A stretch of DNA of 50,097 bases from Bacilli bacterium (GTDB lineage Bacteria; Bacillota_I; Bacilli_A; RF39; UBA660), in the NCBI GenBank assembly GCA_017411405.1, contig JAFQQE010000011.1, positions 1 to 50,097 of the forward strand, given 5' to 3'. Made by a program: the position numbers and the translations under genes. Under the pieces are notes generated by a model. It was not told where the DNA came from. It made no database searches and worked only from the letters and a program-made list of their open reading frames with translations. Shown here one piece after another: positions 24,449 through 32,881 of this stretch. Position 1 is the stretch's first letter, and every line of letters starts with the position of its first letter.

Positions 24449-24476
24449 AAAAAAACTTACTTATTAAGTAAAGTTA
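24449..24476 (-). terminator. Terminator of the P-type ATPase gene
   Basis: AACTT(T)ACTT and AAGTAAGTT form a stem with one bulge, followed by seven T on the minus strand. The 5' arm begins in the TAA stop at 24474-24476. Confidence 0.72.
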
Positions 24477-27095
24477 TTTTTGTCTTATGATATTACTTAT
24501 TTTTTTATATATTTCCATAAGTATTAATATACATGACGCTATTAAGAATAATAGTATTAAATCTAAGAATGGAACACTAGTAGTATGTAAGAATTTCGCA
24601 AAAATTTCTACTTCCATAACAATTATTTGTAGTAATATAGATACTACTACTCCGCCTACTATTAAGTAATTATTTTTAAGTGGAATACTAAATGCTGATT
24701 CTTTTTCACTCCTACAATTAAATACATGTATATTTTGTATAAATACCATTAGAGCCATAATATATCCTCTTGCTATATTTATATCCATATTTAATTTATT
24801 TAAAAGAAAGTACCAAACTATAAATACAACTATACCTATAATTAATCCAGAAACAATAATTTCTTGGAATAAACTCTTATTAAATATTGATTCTTTTGGA
24901 TTACGAGGTTTTTCTTTTAAAATTCCTTTTTCTGCTTTTTCAAACGATAATGCAAAATCTTGAATTCCATCTGTTACAACATTTATCCACAATAATTGAA
25001 TTGCAAGTAAAGGCATTGGTAAGTTGGTTAATATAGAAAGAATAAAGAACGTTACTTCAGCAAGCCCACATGATATTAAGAAATAAATTATTTTTCTTAT
25101 GTTTGCATATGCTACTCTTCCTTCTTTAATACCTGATACTATTGATTTAAAGTTATCATCAACAATAATCATGTCTGCTGTTTCTCTTGCTATATCAGTT
25201 CCACTTCCCATAGAAACTCCAATATTAGCTGATTTTAATGCTGGTGCATCATTTACTCCATCTCCAGTAACTGCAACAAACTCACCTTGTCTTTTTAAGG
25301 ATTCAATTATTTTTAATTTTTGTATTGGTGTAACTCTAGCATATACTATTTTAGTTTTTATAAAATTATCAAAAGATGCTTCGCCTTTATTTAATTCTAT
25401 TTCTATTTCATCACCAGTTGCAACTTCGTCAAAACTACTAGTGAGTTTTAGTTCTTTTGATATAGAATACGCAGTTAATGGATGATCTCCTGTAATCATC
25501 AAAACTTTTATTCCAGCATTTCTACAATCATTTATAGAATCAATTGCTTCTTCGCGAATTGGATCGATAAAACCAACCATTCCCATAAATGTTAAATTTT
25601 TAATATCTGTATCTATGTAATTATCTTTTTTATCTATTTTTCCATTAGCTAGCGCAATAACTCTATATCCTTCACTTGCTAGTTGTTCGTTTTGAGTTTC
25701 TAAAATATTTGAATTTATTTTATCTTTTGTTAAGTTTATATTTTTAGAAAACTTTTTAACAACTTCTAATGAACCTTTTACTGTACAATATATTTCTTTA
25801 TTATATTCATAAAATACAGCTGAATATTTATTTTCAGATTCATAAGGAATCATATCTAATATTTTTATATCATTCTTATTAATATTAATTTTTTCTCCAA
25901 GAACTAAAAATGCTATATCTATTGAATCTCCTATAGGAGTTTCATCAATATTTGCTTCATTGTTTATAACACCTAAGAATGCAATTTCCTTAGCAAGTTC
26001 TAAATTTTTACCTGTTATTTTTCCTTCTTTTTTATATCCAGTACCACTTATATTGTACTCCATTCCATTTGGCAATAATATTTTTTTGGCTGTTTGCTCA
26101 TTAACAGTAAGAGTCCCTGTTTTATCACTAGCTATAACAGTACAGCTTCCCAAAGATTCAGCAGAATTTAATTTTCTAACTATTACATTTTTTTTAGCCA
26201 TTTTATTTGATGCTATTGTTAGTGCCATTGTTAGAGCAAGTGGCAATCCTTCTGGCATAGCAGAAACAGCTAAAGCTATAACTGATAAGAAGATTTCATT
26301 ATAAGGTACATTTTTTAATATAAGTAGTATAGTAATTATAAAAGCTACAATTAAAACTAACATACTAATTTGTTTTGATAGTTTTTCTACTCTTATAGTT
26401 AATGGTGATTTTTCTTCAATTGTATTATTCATACTATCTGCTATTTTACCTAATTCTGTATTTAATCCAACATTAACTACTATCGCCTTTGCACGACCAG
26501 TTATAACTGTCGTACCTGAAAATGCCATATTTTTTTGTTCAGAGATAGATAAATTTTCTTTTTCAATTATATTAGCATCTTTAACTATATTTAAACTTTC
26601 TCCAGTTAAAATCGATTCATTTATTGTTAAATTATGTGCCTCTATTATTCTTAAATCTGCACTTATTTTATCTCCAGACTCTAATAAAACATAGTCACCT
26701 ATAGTTAAGTTTTCTGAATCTATTGATGTTATTTCTCCATTTCTAATTACTTTAGTTTTTACTTTAACTAAGTTTGATAATGCTTCAGCATTATTATTAG
26801 CTTTATTTTCTTGATAAGTTCCCATTAATATATCTATTAATACTATTAACATTATTGCAATAGCATCTATAACTTCTCCTGCTATTAAAGATGCAAATAT
26901 TGCAACTAACAACAATATTATAATAGGATCTTTAAATTCGCTAAAAAATATTTTTATAACACTATCTTTCTTCTTATGAGGTAATGTATTTTTTCCAAAT
27001 TTTTCTAATCTTTCTTTAGCTTCGTTACTACTCAAACCTTCACCAGTAATATATAAATCTTTTTTTATTTCTTCTATATCCTTGTTATAAAACAT
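24474..27095 (-). CDS. Cation-transporting P-type ATPase, calcium (P2) type
   Basis: An 873-residue pump with all core motifs: TGES (164-167, actuator), PEGLP in M4 (281-285), the phosphorylated Asp324 in DKTGTLT, GDGVNDAPAL in the hinge, and NVVTDGIQD in M6. The M4 and M6 residues match calcium pumps of the SERCA/PMCA-like bacterial group, so Ca2+ export is most likely, though Mn2+ or other cations cannot be excluded. Ten membrane helices are suggested. It is monocistronic with its own overlapping terminator. Confidence 0.93.
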   Translation of the reverse strand: MFYNKDIEEIKKDLYITGEGLSSNEAKERLEKFGKNTLPHKKKDSVIKIFFSEFKDPIIILLLVAIFASLIAGEVIDAIAIMLIVLIDILMGTYQENKANNNAEALSNLVKVKTKVIRNGEITSIDSENLTIGDYVLLESGDKISADLRIIEAHNLTINESILTGESLNIVKDANIIEKENLSISEQKNMAFSGTTVITGRAKAIVVNVGLNTELGKIADSMNNTIEEKSPLTIRVEKLSKQISMLVLIVAFIITILLILKNVPYNEIFLSVIALAVSAMPEGLPLALTMALTIASNKMAKKNVIVRKLNSAESLGSCTVIASDKTGTLTVNEQTAKKILLPNGMEYNISGTGYKKEGKITGKNLELAKEIAFLGVINNEANIDETPIGDSIDIAFLVLGEKININKNDIKILDMIPYESENKYSAVFYEYNKEIYCTVKGSLEVVKKFSKNINLTKDKINSNILETQNEQLASEGYRVIALANGKIDKKDNYIDTDIKNLTFMGMVGFIDPIREEAIDSINDCRNAGIKVLMITGDHPLTAYSISKELKLTSSFDEVATGDEIEIELNKGEASFDNFIKTKIVYARVTPIQKLKIIESLKRQGEFVAVTGDGVNDAPALKSANIGVSMGSGTDIARETADMIIVDDNFKSIVSGIKEGRVAYANIRKIIYFLISCGLAEVTFFILSILTNLPMPLLAIQLLWINVVTDGIQDFALSFEKAEKGILKEKPRNPKESIFNKSLFQEIIVSGLIIGIVVFIVWYFLLNKLNMDINIARGYIMALMVFIQNIHVFNCRSEKESAFSIPLKNNYLIVGGVVVSILLQIIVMEVEIFAKFLHTTSVPFLDLILLFLIASCILILMEIYKKISNIIRQK

Positions 27096-27215
27096 ATTAT
27101 ATCTCCTTTATCTTATATATATAATAACATAAAATAATATTTTTTTATTATTTTTCTTTATTATTATACTTATATATTACAAAATTAATTATGTTTTAGT
27201 AAAAATTAATACTAT

Positions 27216-27238
27216 TAAAAAAAGTAGTAAGACTACTT
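27216..27238 (-). terminator. Terminator behind the Nudix relic
   Basis: AAGTAG-TCTTA-CTACTT followed by TTTTTTTAA on the minus strand, overlapping the TAG stop of the relic. Confidence 0.7.
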
Positions 27239-27341
27239 AGTATTTAAATCAATTATTATTTCTTTCATTATATGACCTATGTTACCTACACCAGCATATT
27301 TATCTAAATCCTCATCCTTTTGATTTTACCTTTTTCATTTA
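27233..27341 (-). pseudogene. Nudix hydrolase relic with internal deletion
   Basis: The minus strand reads DLDKYAGVGNIGHIMKEIII and then a stop, matching the C-terminus DLDKYAGEGNIGHIMEEIKI of the intact Nudix gene at 31159-31569. Just upstream is AAGGTGAT plus ATGAAAAAGG, the expected ribosome binding site and first codons. Start and tail are retained while roughly 300 bases between them, including the Nudix box, are gone. The remaining 27096-27232 and 27342-27396 are AT-rich spacer in which I see nothing else. Confidence 0.72.
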
Positions 27342-27396
27342 ATCACCTTTACAGACGGTATGTATATTTTTAATAAAAATACTAAAAAAATAATAG

Positions 27397-28230
27397 TTAA
27401 CTATTACTTTCATTGTCTTTTTCAATTAACTCAACTATTTTTTTTGAATATATTTTTAAAGCTTCTTCTTTTTTATTATTTACAAATATCTTATCTAAGT
27501 CAACACCTGGAAAAACAAATTTTTTATTTACTAAACTAGGTTCTTCTATCTTTAATATTTTATTTAGTATATATAAATAATCTGATTTATATATTTTATT
27601 TTTAATTCCCATTTCTTTTGCTATATATAAATATCTTTTATCTTTTATGTTTTTAAGTTTGTATTTAAGATTGATCTCTTGTTTTTCTAATAAAACATCA
27701 TCTATTTTAAATATTCTCTCGTTATTTAACAAAAATAAACTATATTCTTCTAAAACATTAAATCTTAAATATTCTTTATAATTTATTTTTCTTTTTATAC
27801 CTTTTTCAAAATCTACAATATAAATAATATTATTTTTAATTATAATATTTCTAGGAGCAAAATCTGTCCAAAAAATTTTATTCGAAATAAAATATTTTAA
27901 TAAAGCATTTAAAATAATTACTCCTTTTGCATGTGTTTTTTCATTTCTTAAGTAAAATTCTAAATTATCTCCATTACAATATTTTGAATATAAAATTTTA
28001 CTTTTAGAATCCCATTTGATAATTTCAGGTATTTTAATTGTATATATTTTATTATTAATTTTTATTTCTTTATTATTTAATAATTTAGTAATTTTATTTA
28101 AGTTTTTAATTTCCGCATTATTAGTTTTTTTACAAAAAACATCTACATTGTTATTTTTTTCAATCCATACTTTATCAGAATCAAATGATACAATACATTC
28201 ATTATTATAAAAATTTGTGTTACAAATCAT
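27397..28230 (-). CDS. Kinase-fold protein (RIO/aminoglycoside-phosphotransferase-like)
   Basis: A 277-residue soluble protein, last of an overlapping four-gene operon. Residues 120-142 (IFWTDFAPRNIII...IYIVDFEKG) give the kinase catalytic loop D123-x-x-x-x-N128 and a metal-binding D140-F-E. This is the pattern of small bacterial kinases of the RIO/APH group. The usual His before the catalytic Asp is Thr, and the N-terminal nucleotide loop is hard to place, so activity is uncertain. It may phosphorylate the same small molecule as the APH next door, or be a partner of it. The fold call is moderately firm; substrate unknown. Confidence 0.65.
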   Translation of the reverse strand: MICNTNFYNNECIVSFDSDKVWIEKNNNVDVFCKKTNNAEIKNLNKITKLLNNKEIKINNKIYTIKIPEIIKWDSKSKILYSKYCNGDNLEFYLRNEKTHAKGVIILNALLKYFISNKIFWTDFAPRNIIIKNNIIYIVDFEKGIKRKINYKEYLRFNVLEEYSLFLLNNERIFKIDDVLLEKQEINLKYKLKNIKDKRYLYIAKEMGIKNKIYKSDYLYILNKILKIEEPSLVNKKFVFPGVDLDKIFVNNKKEEALKIYSKKIVELIEKDNESNS

Positions 28231-29168
28231 AATATATCAATCCTTGTAATTTCATCATGTTCTTTCCAATATAAACTGGTAAAATATTTAAAAAATTTGA
28301 TTTCTTCAAAATTTATAGAATGTAATCCATATGAATTATAAAATATTTCTTCACATTCTTTGATTTTTTCAGGTTCTTTCAAAATTCCAGAAAAAATTAT
28401 TATCATAAATAATGTCCAAAAAATATCATAATGTTTATTACAATATCCAGTATCACAAAAATCAATTAATTTTATATTTTGATCTTTATCAACAAAAACA
28501 TTATTAGGATTAAAATCTCCATGTACAAGTACTAAATTTTTATTTATTATTTCCTTATTTTCAATAATATATTTTTTCATTTCTAAAACATTATTATTAT
28601 TTAAATAAATAGCTAAATATTTTAAAACAATATTATTTGATATAGCTTTTTTATAATTATTTTCATATTTATGAGAAAAAACATTTTCTTCTTCTTTATT
28701 GTTAATTTTATTTATTAAATTTTGTTCATGGAAAATTCTTAATTTTTTTCCAAAAAAATCTGCAATTTCCTTATATGAATTAAAATAATATCCGGCTGTC
28801 GGTAAATTAATTTTTTCTGTTATCATAACTTCATATTTACCACATTCAAAATATGCTAATGGCTTAGTAGTATAATTCATTTTATAAAAAAATTCATATG
28901 AAATATATTCATGATATAATTCATTATTTTTTGAGATTTTTATTACTAAATCTTCTTTTCCATTTTGACTTTTTAATATAAGTACTGAATTACCTGAATA
29001 TCCAGATTTATCATAAATTAATTTATCTTCGATAATATTTACAAGATATTGATATGCTTCTTTGTATTTTCCTATTTTTTTATATAATATTTCTAATACA
29101 ATATCTTTTTCAATATTTTTTTCATTTATTGGTTCTACTCCATCTAAATGACTTCCTTTTTTAATCAT
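28227..29168 (-). CDS. Aminoglycoside phosphotransferase-family kinase
   Basis: A 313-residue APH-fold enzyme. The catalytic loop is VHGDFNPNNVFV (D218, N223) and the DFG-equivalent LIDFCDTGYCNKHYDIF (D236), both complete. A lysine in LVIKISK near 77 is the expected ATP anchor. Members phosphorylate aminoglycosides, macrolides, homoserine, choline or other small molecules. Overlaps of eight bases with the S51 gene and four with the second kinase-like gene tie it into the operon. Confidence 0.82.
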   Translation of the reverse strand: MIKKGSHLDGVEPINEKNIEKDIVLEILYKKIGKYKEAYQYLVNIIEDKLIYDKSGYSGNSVLILKSQNGKEDLVIKISKNNELYHEYISYEFFYKMNYTTKPLAYFECGKYEVMITEKINLPTAGYYFNSYKEIADFFGKKLRIFHEQNLINKINNKEEENVFSHKYENNYKKAISNNIVLKYLAIYLNNNNVLEMKKYIIENKEIINKNLVLVHGDFNPNNVFVDKDQNIKLIDFCDTGYCNKHYDIFWTLFMIIIFSGILKEPEKIKECEEIFYNSYGLHSINFEEIKFFKYFTSLYWKEHDEITRIDIL

Positions 29169-29859
29169 AATTAATCTCCACTAAAAAATCTTCTAATGTG
29201 CATTTTTTATTGTTAAAATAAATGTTTTTTTTATTCAGAATGATATATGAGCCATAATAGTTATATTTATCATCTTCTATAATTATAAAGCAATCATCAT
29301 TCATTAATAAAATTGATGAATATAGTGATGCTTCTTCTAATTCTTTAAAATGTTTTTGATTTCTAAAGTCACAGTGTGGTTCTATATTAATGTCAGTAAT
29401 CCCTATACCTTCATACATTGAAAGTTCTGGAATATTATCTGATTCATCTTTAGCTAAAACAACATTTTTAGCTAAATTGATTGCTCCAGCAGAAATACCT
29501 AAAATTATTTTATCTTCTTTTTTTAGCAATTCTTTTAAAGAAAATTTATTAATAAATTCTATTTGTTTTAAAGTGTCTCCACCTAAAAGAAAAACTAAGT
29601 TGCTTTCTATTAAATTTGAATGCATTTCTTCTTTAGTTTTTAAACAATCAATAATATTCACTTTTTCAAATATTATAGATTGTTCTTCAAACAAATTAAC
29701 TAATTTATTTGTAAATTTTTTATTTCCTTCATAATCTTCAAAATCTGATGCAATAAAAGTTATACATTTTTTGAATTTTACATGCTTGTTTATAAATTCA
29801 ACAACTTCTTTTGGAATACTAAGGCCTTTAAATGATCCACTAATTAACACTGCTTTCAT
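29161..29859 (-). CDS. Peptidase S51 family protein (peptidase E/cyanophycinase-like)
   Basis: A 232-residue serine peptidase. LLGGDTLKQ (91-99), the nucleophile elbow GISAGA (Ser123) and a downstream EPHCDFR with His162 match the S51 catalytic arrangement. S51 enzymes cut after aspartate in small peptides (Asp-dipeptidase, cyanophycinase). Next to an aminoacyl-tRNA synthetase-like gene and two kinase-fold genes, a role in cleaving or trimming a small aminoacylated compound is plausible but inferred. It overlaps the upstream gene by four bases. Confidence 0.85.
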   Translation of the reverse strand: MKAVLISGSFKGLSIPKEVVEFINKHVKFKKCITFIASDFEDYEGNKKFTNKLVNLFEEQSIIFEKVNIIDCLKTKEEMHSNLIESNLVFLLGGDTLKQIEFINKFSLKELLKKEDKIILGISAGAINLAKNVVLAKDESDNIPELSMYEGIGITDINIEPHCDFRNQKHFKELEEASLYSSILLMNDDCFIIIEDDKYNYYGSYIILNKKNIYFNNKKCTLEDFLVEINYD

Positions 29860-30992
29860 AATTTTCTCCTTTTTACATAATCTAAACTTAAAGGATTTGC
29901 TATACTATTAATATTTTCTAAATTACATAACATTTGAAGCCATCTATCAATACTTAATCCTAAACTTATACTTTGTGGTAATCCCCACTCATAATAATCA
30001 AGCATATTAATTTTTTTATCACTATATATATCTTTTTGTTTTTCTAATACTTCCTTTATATTATCATAATTATTTTCATCTTTATAAAAATGAGAAATCC
30101 AATGCCCATTTACATACCATCTAACTTCTTTTCTTAATCCATCTTTTTCATCTTTTTTTATAAAAGGAGATTCACAAGGATAATTTATTACTAATGTATT
30201 CAAAAAACTTTTTCTTAATATTTCATAATCTATAGAAGATTTGTCTATTTCTGAATAGTCTATGATTTGCAATTTATTATCTGAAACTAATATTTTATTT
30301 TTTTCAGCCAATTCTTTTACAATATTATCCATACTAGTAATAATTTTTGTTACATCTGACATACTTTCTAACAAAGAAACCATTTCTAACATTAAAAATT
30401 CATTTATATGGTTTTTGTCTTCTCCCATATTTCTAAATACTTTTTCTATTGCGTAAATTGACTTTAATGTTAATGCTGACATTTGCTTTAATTGGTTTTC
30501 TAATGTTATTCTCAAATATTTAGGTTCATTATCTTCTCTATTTTTTATTTCTGCTTCTTTTATTCCACTACCATTACTATTCATTTCTATAGTATTAGTT
30601 AATCCCGTAGCATCAAAATAGTTTAAATTATTTAATATTTCTTTTATTTTATAAAGAACATCTTTTTTAAATTCTAAAAAATTTAATGGTTTTCCACCAT
30701 TTCTAGCTTCAATTAAATTTTTTGTCTTTACATCTAATTGTTCATTATTAATTCCTTTTAATGATGAAAATTCTTTACCAGATATTATTTCATTAATTGT
30801 TATAATTTTTTTAATAGGCATATTTCTCTGATTAAAAGTATCCAAATATTCAACATTTATTAAATCACCACATTTTATATTTTTAAATAATTTATTATCA
30901 ATCATAAATTGTGTATTACCAAAATCTTTTGAATAACCACTAATAAATGATACTGTTTTGTGGTTTCTAACAGATAAAACTCTTACATACAT
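29856..30992 (-). CDS. Lysyl-tRNA synthetase-like class II paralogue
   Basis: A 378-residue protein. Residues 1-75 look like a shortened OB-fold and 95-375 like a class II synthetase core of the Lys/Asp/Asn group. Motif 2 is IEKVFRNMGEDKNHINEFLM (182-201), keeping the ATP-binding Arg187 and the HxxEF segment, and motif 3 is GLSIDRW with its Arg. Motif 1 lacks the usual proline (NYFDATG). It is shorter than true LysRS, and it heads an operon with a peptidase and kinases, so it probably adenylates an amino acid for something other than general translation, or resists an inhibitor. The ATG at 30992 has GAAGTGAT upstream; a start at 31010 is less likely. Confidence 0.78.
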   Translation of the reverse strand: MYVRVLSVRNHKTVSFISGYSKDFGNTQFMIDNKLFKNIKCGDLINVEYLDTFNQRNMPIKKIITINEIISGKEFSSLKGINNEQLDVKTKNLIEARNGGKPLNFLEFKKDVLYKIKEILNNLNYFDATGLTNTIEMNSNGSGIKEAEIKNREDNEPKYLRITLENQLKQMSALTLKSIYAIEKVFRNMGEDKNHINEFLMLEMVSLLESMSDVTKIITSMDNIVKELAEKNKILVSDNKLQIIDYSEIDKSSIDYEILRKSFLNTLVINYPCESPFIKKDEKDGLRKEVRWYVNGHWISHFYKDENNYDNIKEVLEKQKDIYSDKKINMLDYYEWGLPQSISLGLSIDRWLQMLCNLENINSIANPLSLDYVKRRKL

Positions 30993-31102
30993 TAAAATCA
31001 CTTCTTTCAACTTTTAAAAAGAGCAATATAAAACTAATTACATTTATCTTTTTAATTTTTTACTTATAAATATAACTTACCACCACTAGATAAATTTATA
31101 GT

Positions 31103-31131
31103 ATTATAACATAATATATATTACATATCAA
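31103..31131 (-). promoter_or_regulatory. Promoter of the LysRS-like operon
   Basis: On the minus strand TTGATA (31126-31131), a 17-base spacer and TATAAT (31103-31108) form a good sigma-A promoter. The untranslated leader to 30992 is about 100 bases and contains GTGGTGG but no T-box core. No clear operator palindrome is visible. Confidence 0.7.
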
Positions 31132-31145
31132 ATATTATTCGAAAA

Positions 31146-31169
31146 TAAAAACAACTTTTTATAAGTTGT
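31146..31169 (-). terminator. Terminator overlapping the Nudix gene end
   Basis: ACAACTT-ATAA-AAGTTGT followed by TTTTATTTT on the minus strand. The TAA stop forms part of the loop. Confidence 0.78.
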
Positions 31170-31569
31170 CTCTTAAATCTATTTTAATTTCTTCCATTAT
31201 ATGTCCTATATTTCCTTCACCAGCATATTTATCTAAATCAAAGAAATTATCTTCTAAACTAATCCATTCTAATTTATTAACTTCTTCTATTAATTCTACA
31301 TCGTTTTTCAATATACCATAATATACTTCTAATTCTATATTCCATTTAACATATAAAAATGTCATAAAATGGATGATGTCTATATCATTTTTTGTAATAT
31401 TAGTTTCTTCAAAAAGTTCTCTATATGCTTCATTTAGACCATCATTTTCTTTTTCTATTTTTCCACCTACAAAGTTATATTTACCTTTATAAGGATCTTT
31501 AGTTCTTTTACACATTAAAGTATTTTTAAATTCTTTATCAAATACTATTATTATATTCATCTTTTTCAT
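31159..31569 (-). CDS. Nudix hydrolase
   Basis: A 136-residue Nudix protein. The Nudix box is GGKIEKENDGLNEAYRELFE followed by ETNI, with the REL-x-EE core intact and one extra residue in the first spacer. Members hydrolyse nucleoside diphosphates linked to another group, such as oxidised dNTPs, ADP-ribose or capped metabolites. The ATG at 31569 has AGGAG at good spacing; a longer frame from 31632 would overlap the upstream GNAT gene and is rejected. The N-terminal MNIIIVFDKEFKNTLMCKRTKDPYKG resembles MutT-type 8-oxo-dGTP/nucleotide hydrolases. A deletion relic of a paralogue lies at 27233. Confidence 0.87.
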   Translation of the reverse strand: MKKMNIIIVFDKEFKNTLMCKRTKDPYKGKYNFVGGKIEKENDGLNEAYRELFEETNITKNDIDIIHFMTFLYVKWNIELEVYYGILKNDVELIEEVNKLEWISLEDNFFDLDKYAGEGNIGHIMEEIKIDLRDNL

Positions 31570-31579
31570 GTTGTACTCC

Positions 31580-32059
31580 TTATTTATTTTCATTATTAAA
31601 AGTAAAAATTGCACGATTATATTTTCCAACATGTTCTATCTTAAAAGAATTATTAGTATATTGATTAATACTTTTGTACCAAAATTTTTCTGCTTTTTCT
31701 GATTTTGGCAACGCTCTTACAACCCAATTTCCTTTATTTTCTTCGAAGATTAATTCTGCAGCCATAGTTCCAACGCTTTGTCCTTTATAATTATTTAATA
31801 TAAATATTTCTTGTATTACATTTTCATTTTGAAATATATCTACTAATGAAAATCCTAATATAGCATCGTTATTTTTTATAAAATAAGCAAAATTTTCGCT
31901 TTCGTCAAAATATTTATCTAGTTCATCATATTTATATAAACCTGTTTTTGAATCAAAATCTATATAAAAATAAGAGCTTATATCATGTAAATATAATTGT
32001 AACATTCTCTCCAAAATTATTTTATCTTCTTTTTTTATTTTTTCAATTTTAACATCCAT
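31580..32059 (-). CDS. GNAT-family N-acetyltransferase
   Basis: A 159-residue GNAT protein. The acetyl-CoA motif A is IQEIFILNNYKGQSVGTMAAELIF and a later KAEKFWYKSINQY segment is the motif B Tyr region. The N-terminal part (LERMLQLYLHDISSYF) resembles small-molecule or toxin acetyltransferases rather than ribosomal ones. It sits 11 bases upstream of the Nudix gene, so the two are co-transcribed. Substrate unknown. Confidence 0.85.
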   Translation of the reverse strand: MDVKIEKIKKEDKIILERMLQLYLHDISSYFYIDFDSKTGLYKYDELDKYFDESENFAYFIKNNDAILGFSLVDIFQNENVIQEIFILNNYKGQSVGTMAAELIFEENKGNWVVRALPKSEKAEKFWYKSINQYTNNSFKIEHVGKYNRAIFTFNNENK

Positions 32060-32170
32060 TATTGTCTCCTATTGCATTTAAGTTTAATAAAATATCTTTT
32101 ATGATGAATAAAACATATATTAAAAAAGTTTTGAATAAACCATTGTTTTCAAATATTTTCATAATAAAAA

Positions 32171-32250
32171 TGGCGTCCCCGAGTGGACTCGAACCACCGC
32201 AAAACCGATCTTAGGAGGATCGTGCTCTATCCTAACTGAGCTACGAGGAC
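32171..32250 (-). tRNA. tRNA-Arg (anticodon CCT)
   Basis: Complete cloverleaf on the minus strand: acceptor GTCCTCG/CGGGGAC, D arm GCTC-AGTTAGGATA-GAGC, anticodon arm CGATC-CTCCTAA-GATCG with CCT, T arm GTGG-TTCGAGT-CCAC, discriminator G and encoded CCA at 32171-32173. It decodes the rare AGG arginine codon. Confidence 0.95.
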
Positions 32251-32283
32251 ATTTATATAAATAATATAACATATATTTTTAAA

Positions 32284-32317
32284 TAAAAAAAGTTTGAACT
32301 TTTATTTTTGTCCAAAC
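32284..32317 (-). terminator. Terminator overlapping the HD gene stop
   Basis: GTTTGGAC and GTTCAAAC form an 8-base stem (one G-U) around the TAA stop, followed by TTTTTTTATT on the minus strand. Confidence 0.8.
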
Positions 32318-32802
32318 AATATCATATTTATAATAAATATAGTATAAACCGTTAATGCATTTTTCCATTTGAATTTATATTGTTCATATGTTGCTACACT
32401 TTTATCTACTGTAGTTAATACCCAACTTTCGGCATATTTTGGTAATGTTTTTCCTAATGGAAACATGTGAGATTCTATAGCATTTAATTCTTTTTTATTT
32501 AAATTAAAATCTTTTAATGCATTTTTACTTGCTACATAAGGATGCATATTCAATTTTTTTATTTCACTAATATTTTCTAGATCACTTTGTGTATAATAAT
32601 CATGTAAAAGTGCTGCCCTTGTTGCTGATACATAATCCATTTTTAAAAACTTTGTAATTTTATATGTAAACTTTGATACTCTTAATACATGATTATATCT
32701 TGTTAATCCGTGATGACTTTCATATTTTAATTTATTAAATTTATCTTTATTTATTATATTTTTAGCAATATTATCAAAACTTATTTTATTTGTGCTTTTC
32801 AT
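32302..32802 (-). CDS. HD-domain phosphohydrolase
   Basis: A 166-residue metal-dependent HD-fold protein: His in the early RYNHVLRVSKFTYKI, the doublet LLHDYY and later HPYVASKNALKDF and ESHMFPLG histidines give the H...HD...H...H pattern. A C-terminal hydrophobic segment (TVYTIFIINMILFG) may anchor it to the membrane. Proteins like this are common in Firmicutes as small HD hydrolases of unknown nucleotide substrate. Monocistronic. Confidence 0.83.
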   Translation of the reverse strand: MKSTNKISFDNIAKNIINKDKFNKLKYESHHGLTRYNHVLRVSKFTYKITKFLKMDYVSATRAALLHDYYTQSDLENISEIKKLNMHPYVASKNALKDFNLNKKELNAIESHMFPLGKTLPKYAESWVLTTVDKSVATYEQYKFKWKNALTVYTIFIINMILFGQK

Positions 32803-32881
32803 ATTTCACCTCAGCCTAACAAATTATAACATACTTTTAATAACTTGTCTAAATATTTCTAATATATTATATTTTTTTTAA

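Noticed and set aside
25099-26304. Long plus-strand frames opposite the P-type ATPase
   Set aside because: Shadows of a gene with all catalytic motifs; no ribosome binding sites or family features.
31011-31102. T-box or other riboswitch in the leader of the LysRS-like operon
   Set aside because: No GGTGG-ACC antiterminator core and no terminator hairpin between promoter and ATG; only an isolated GTGGTGG is present.
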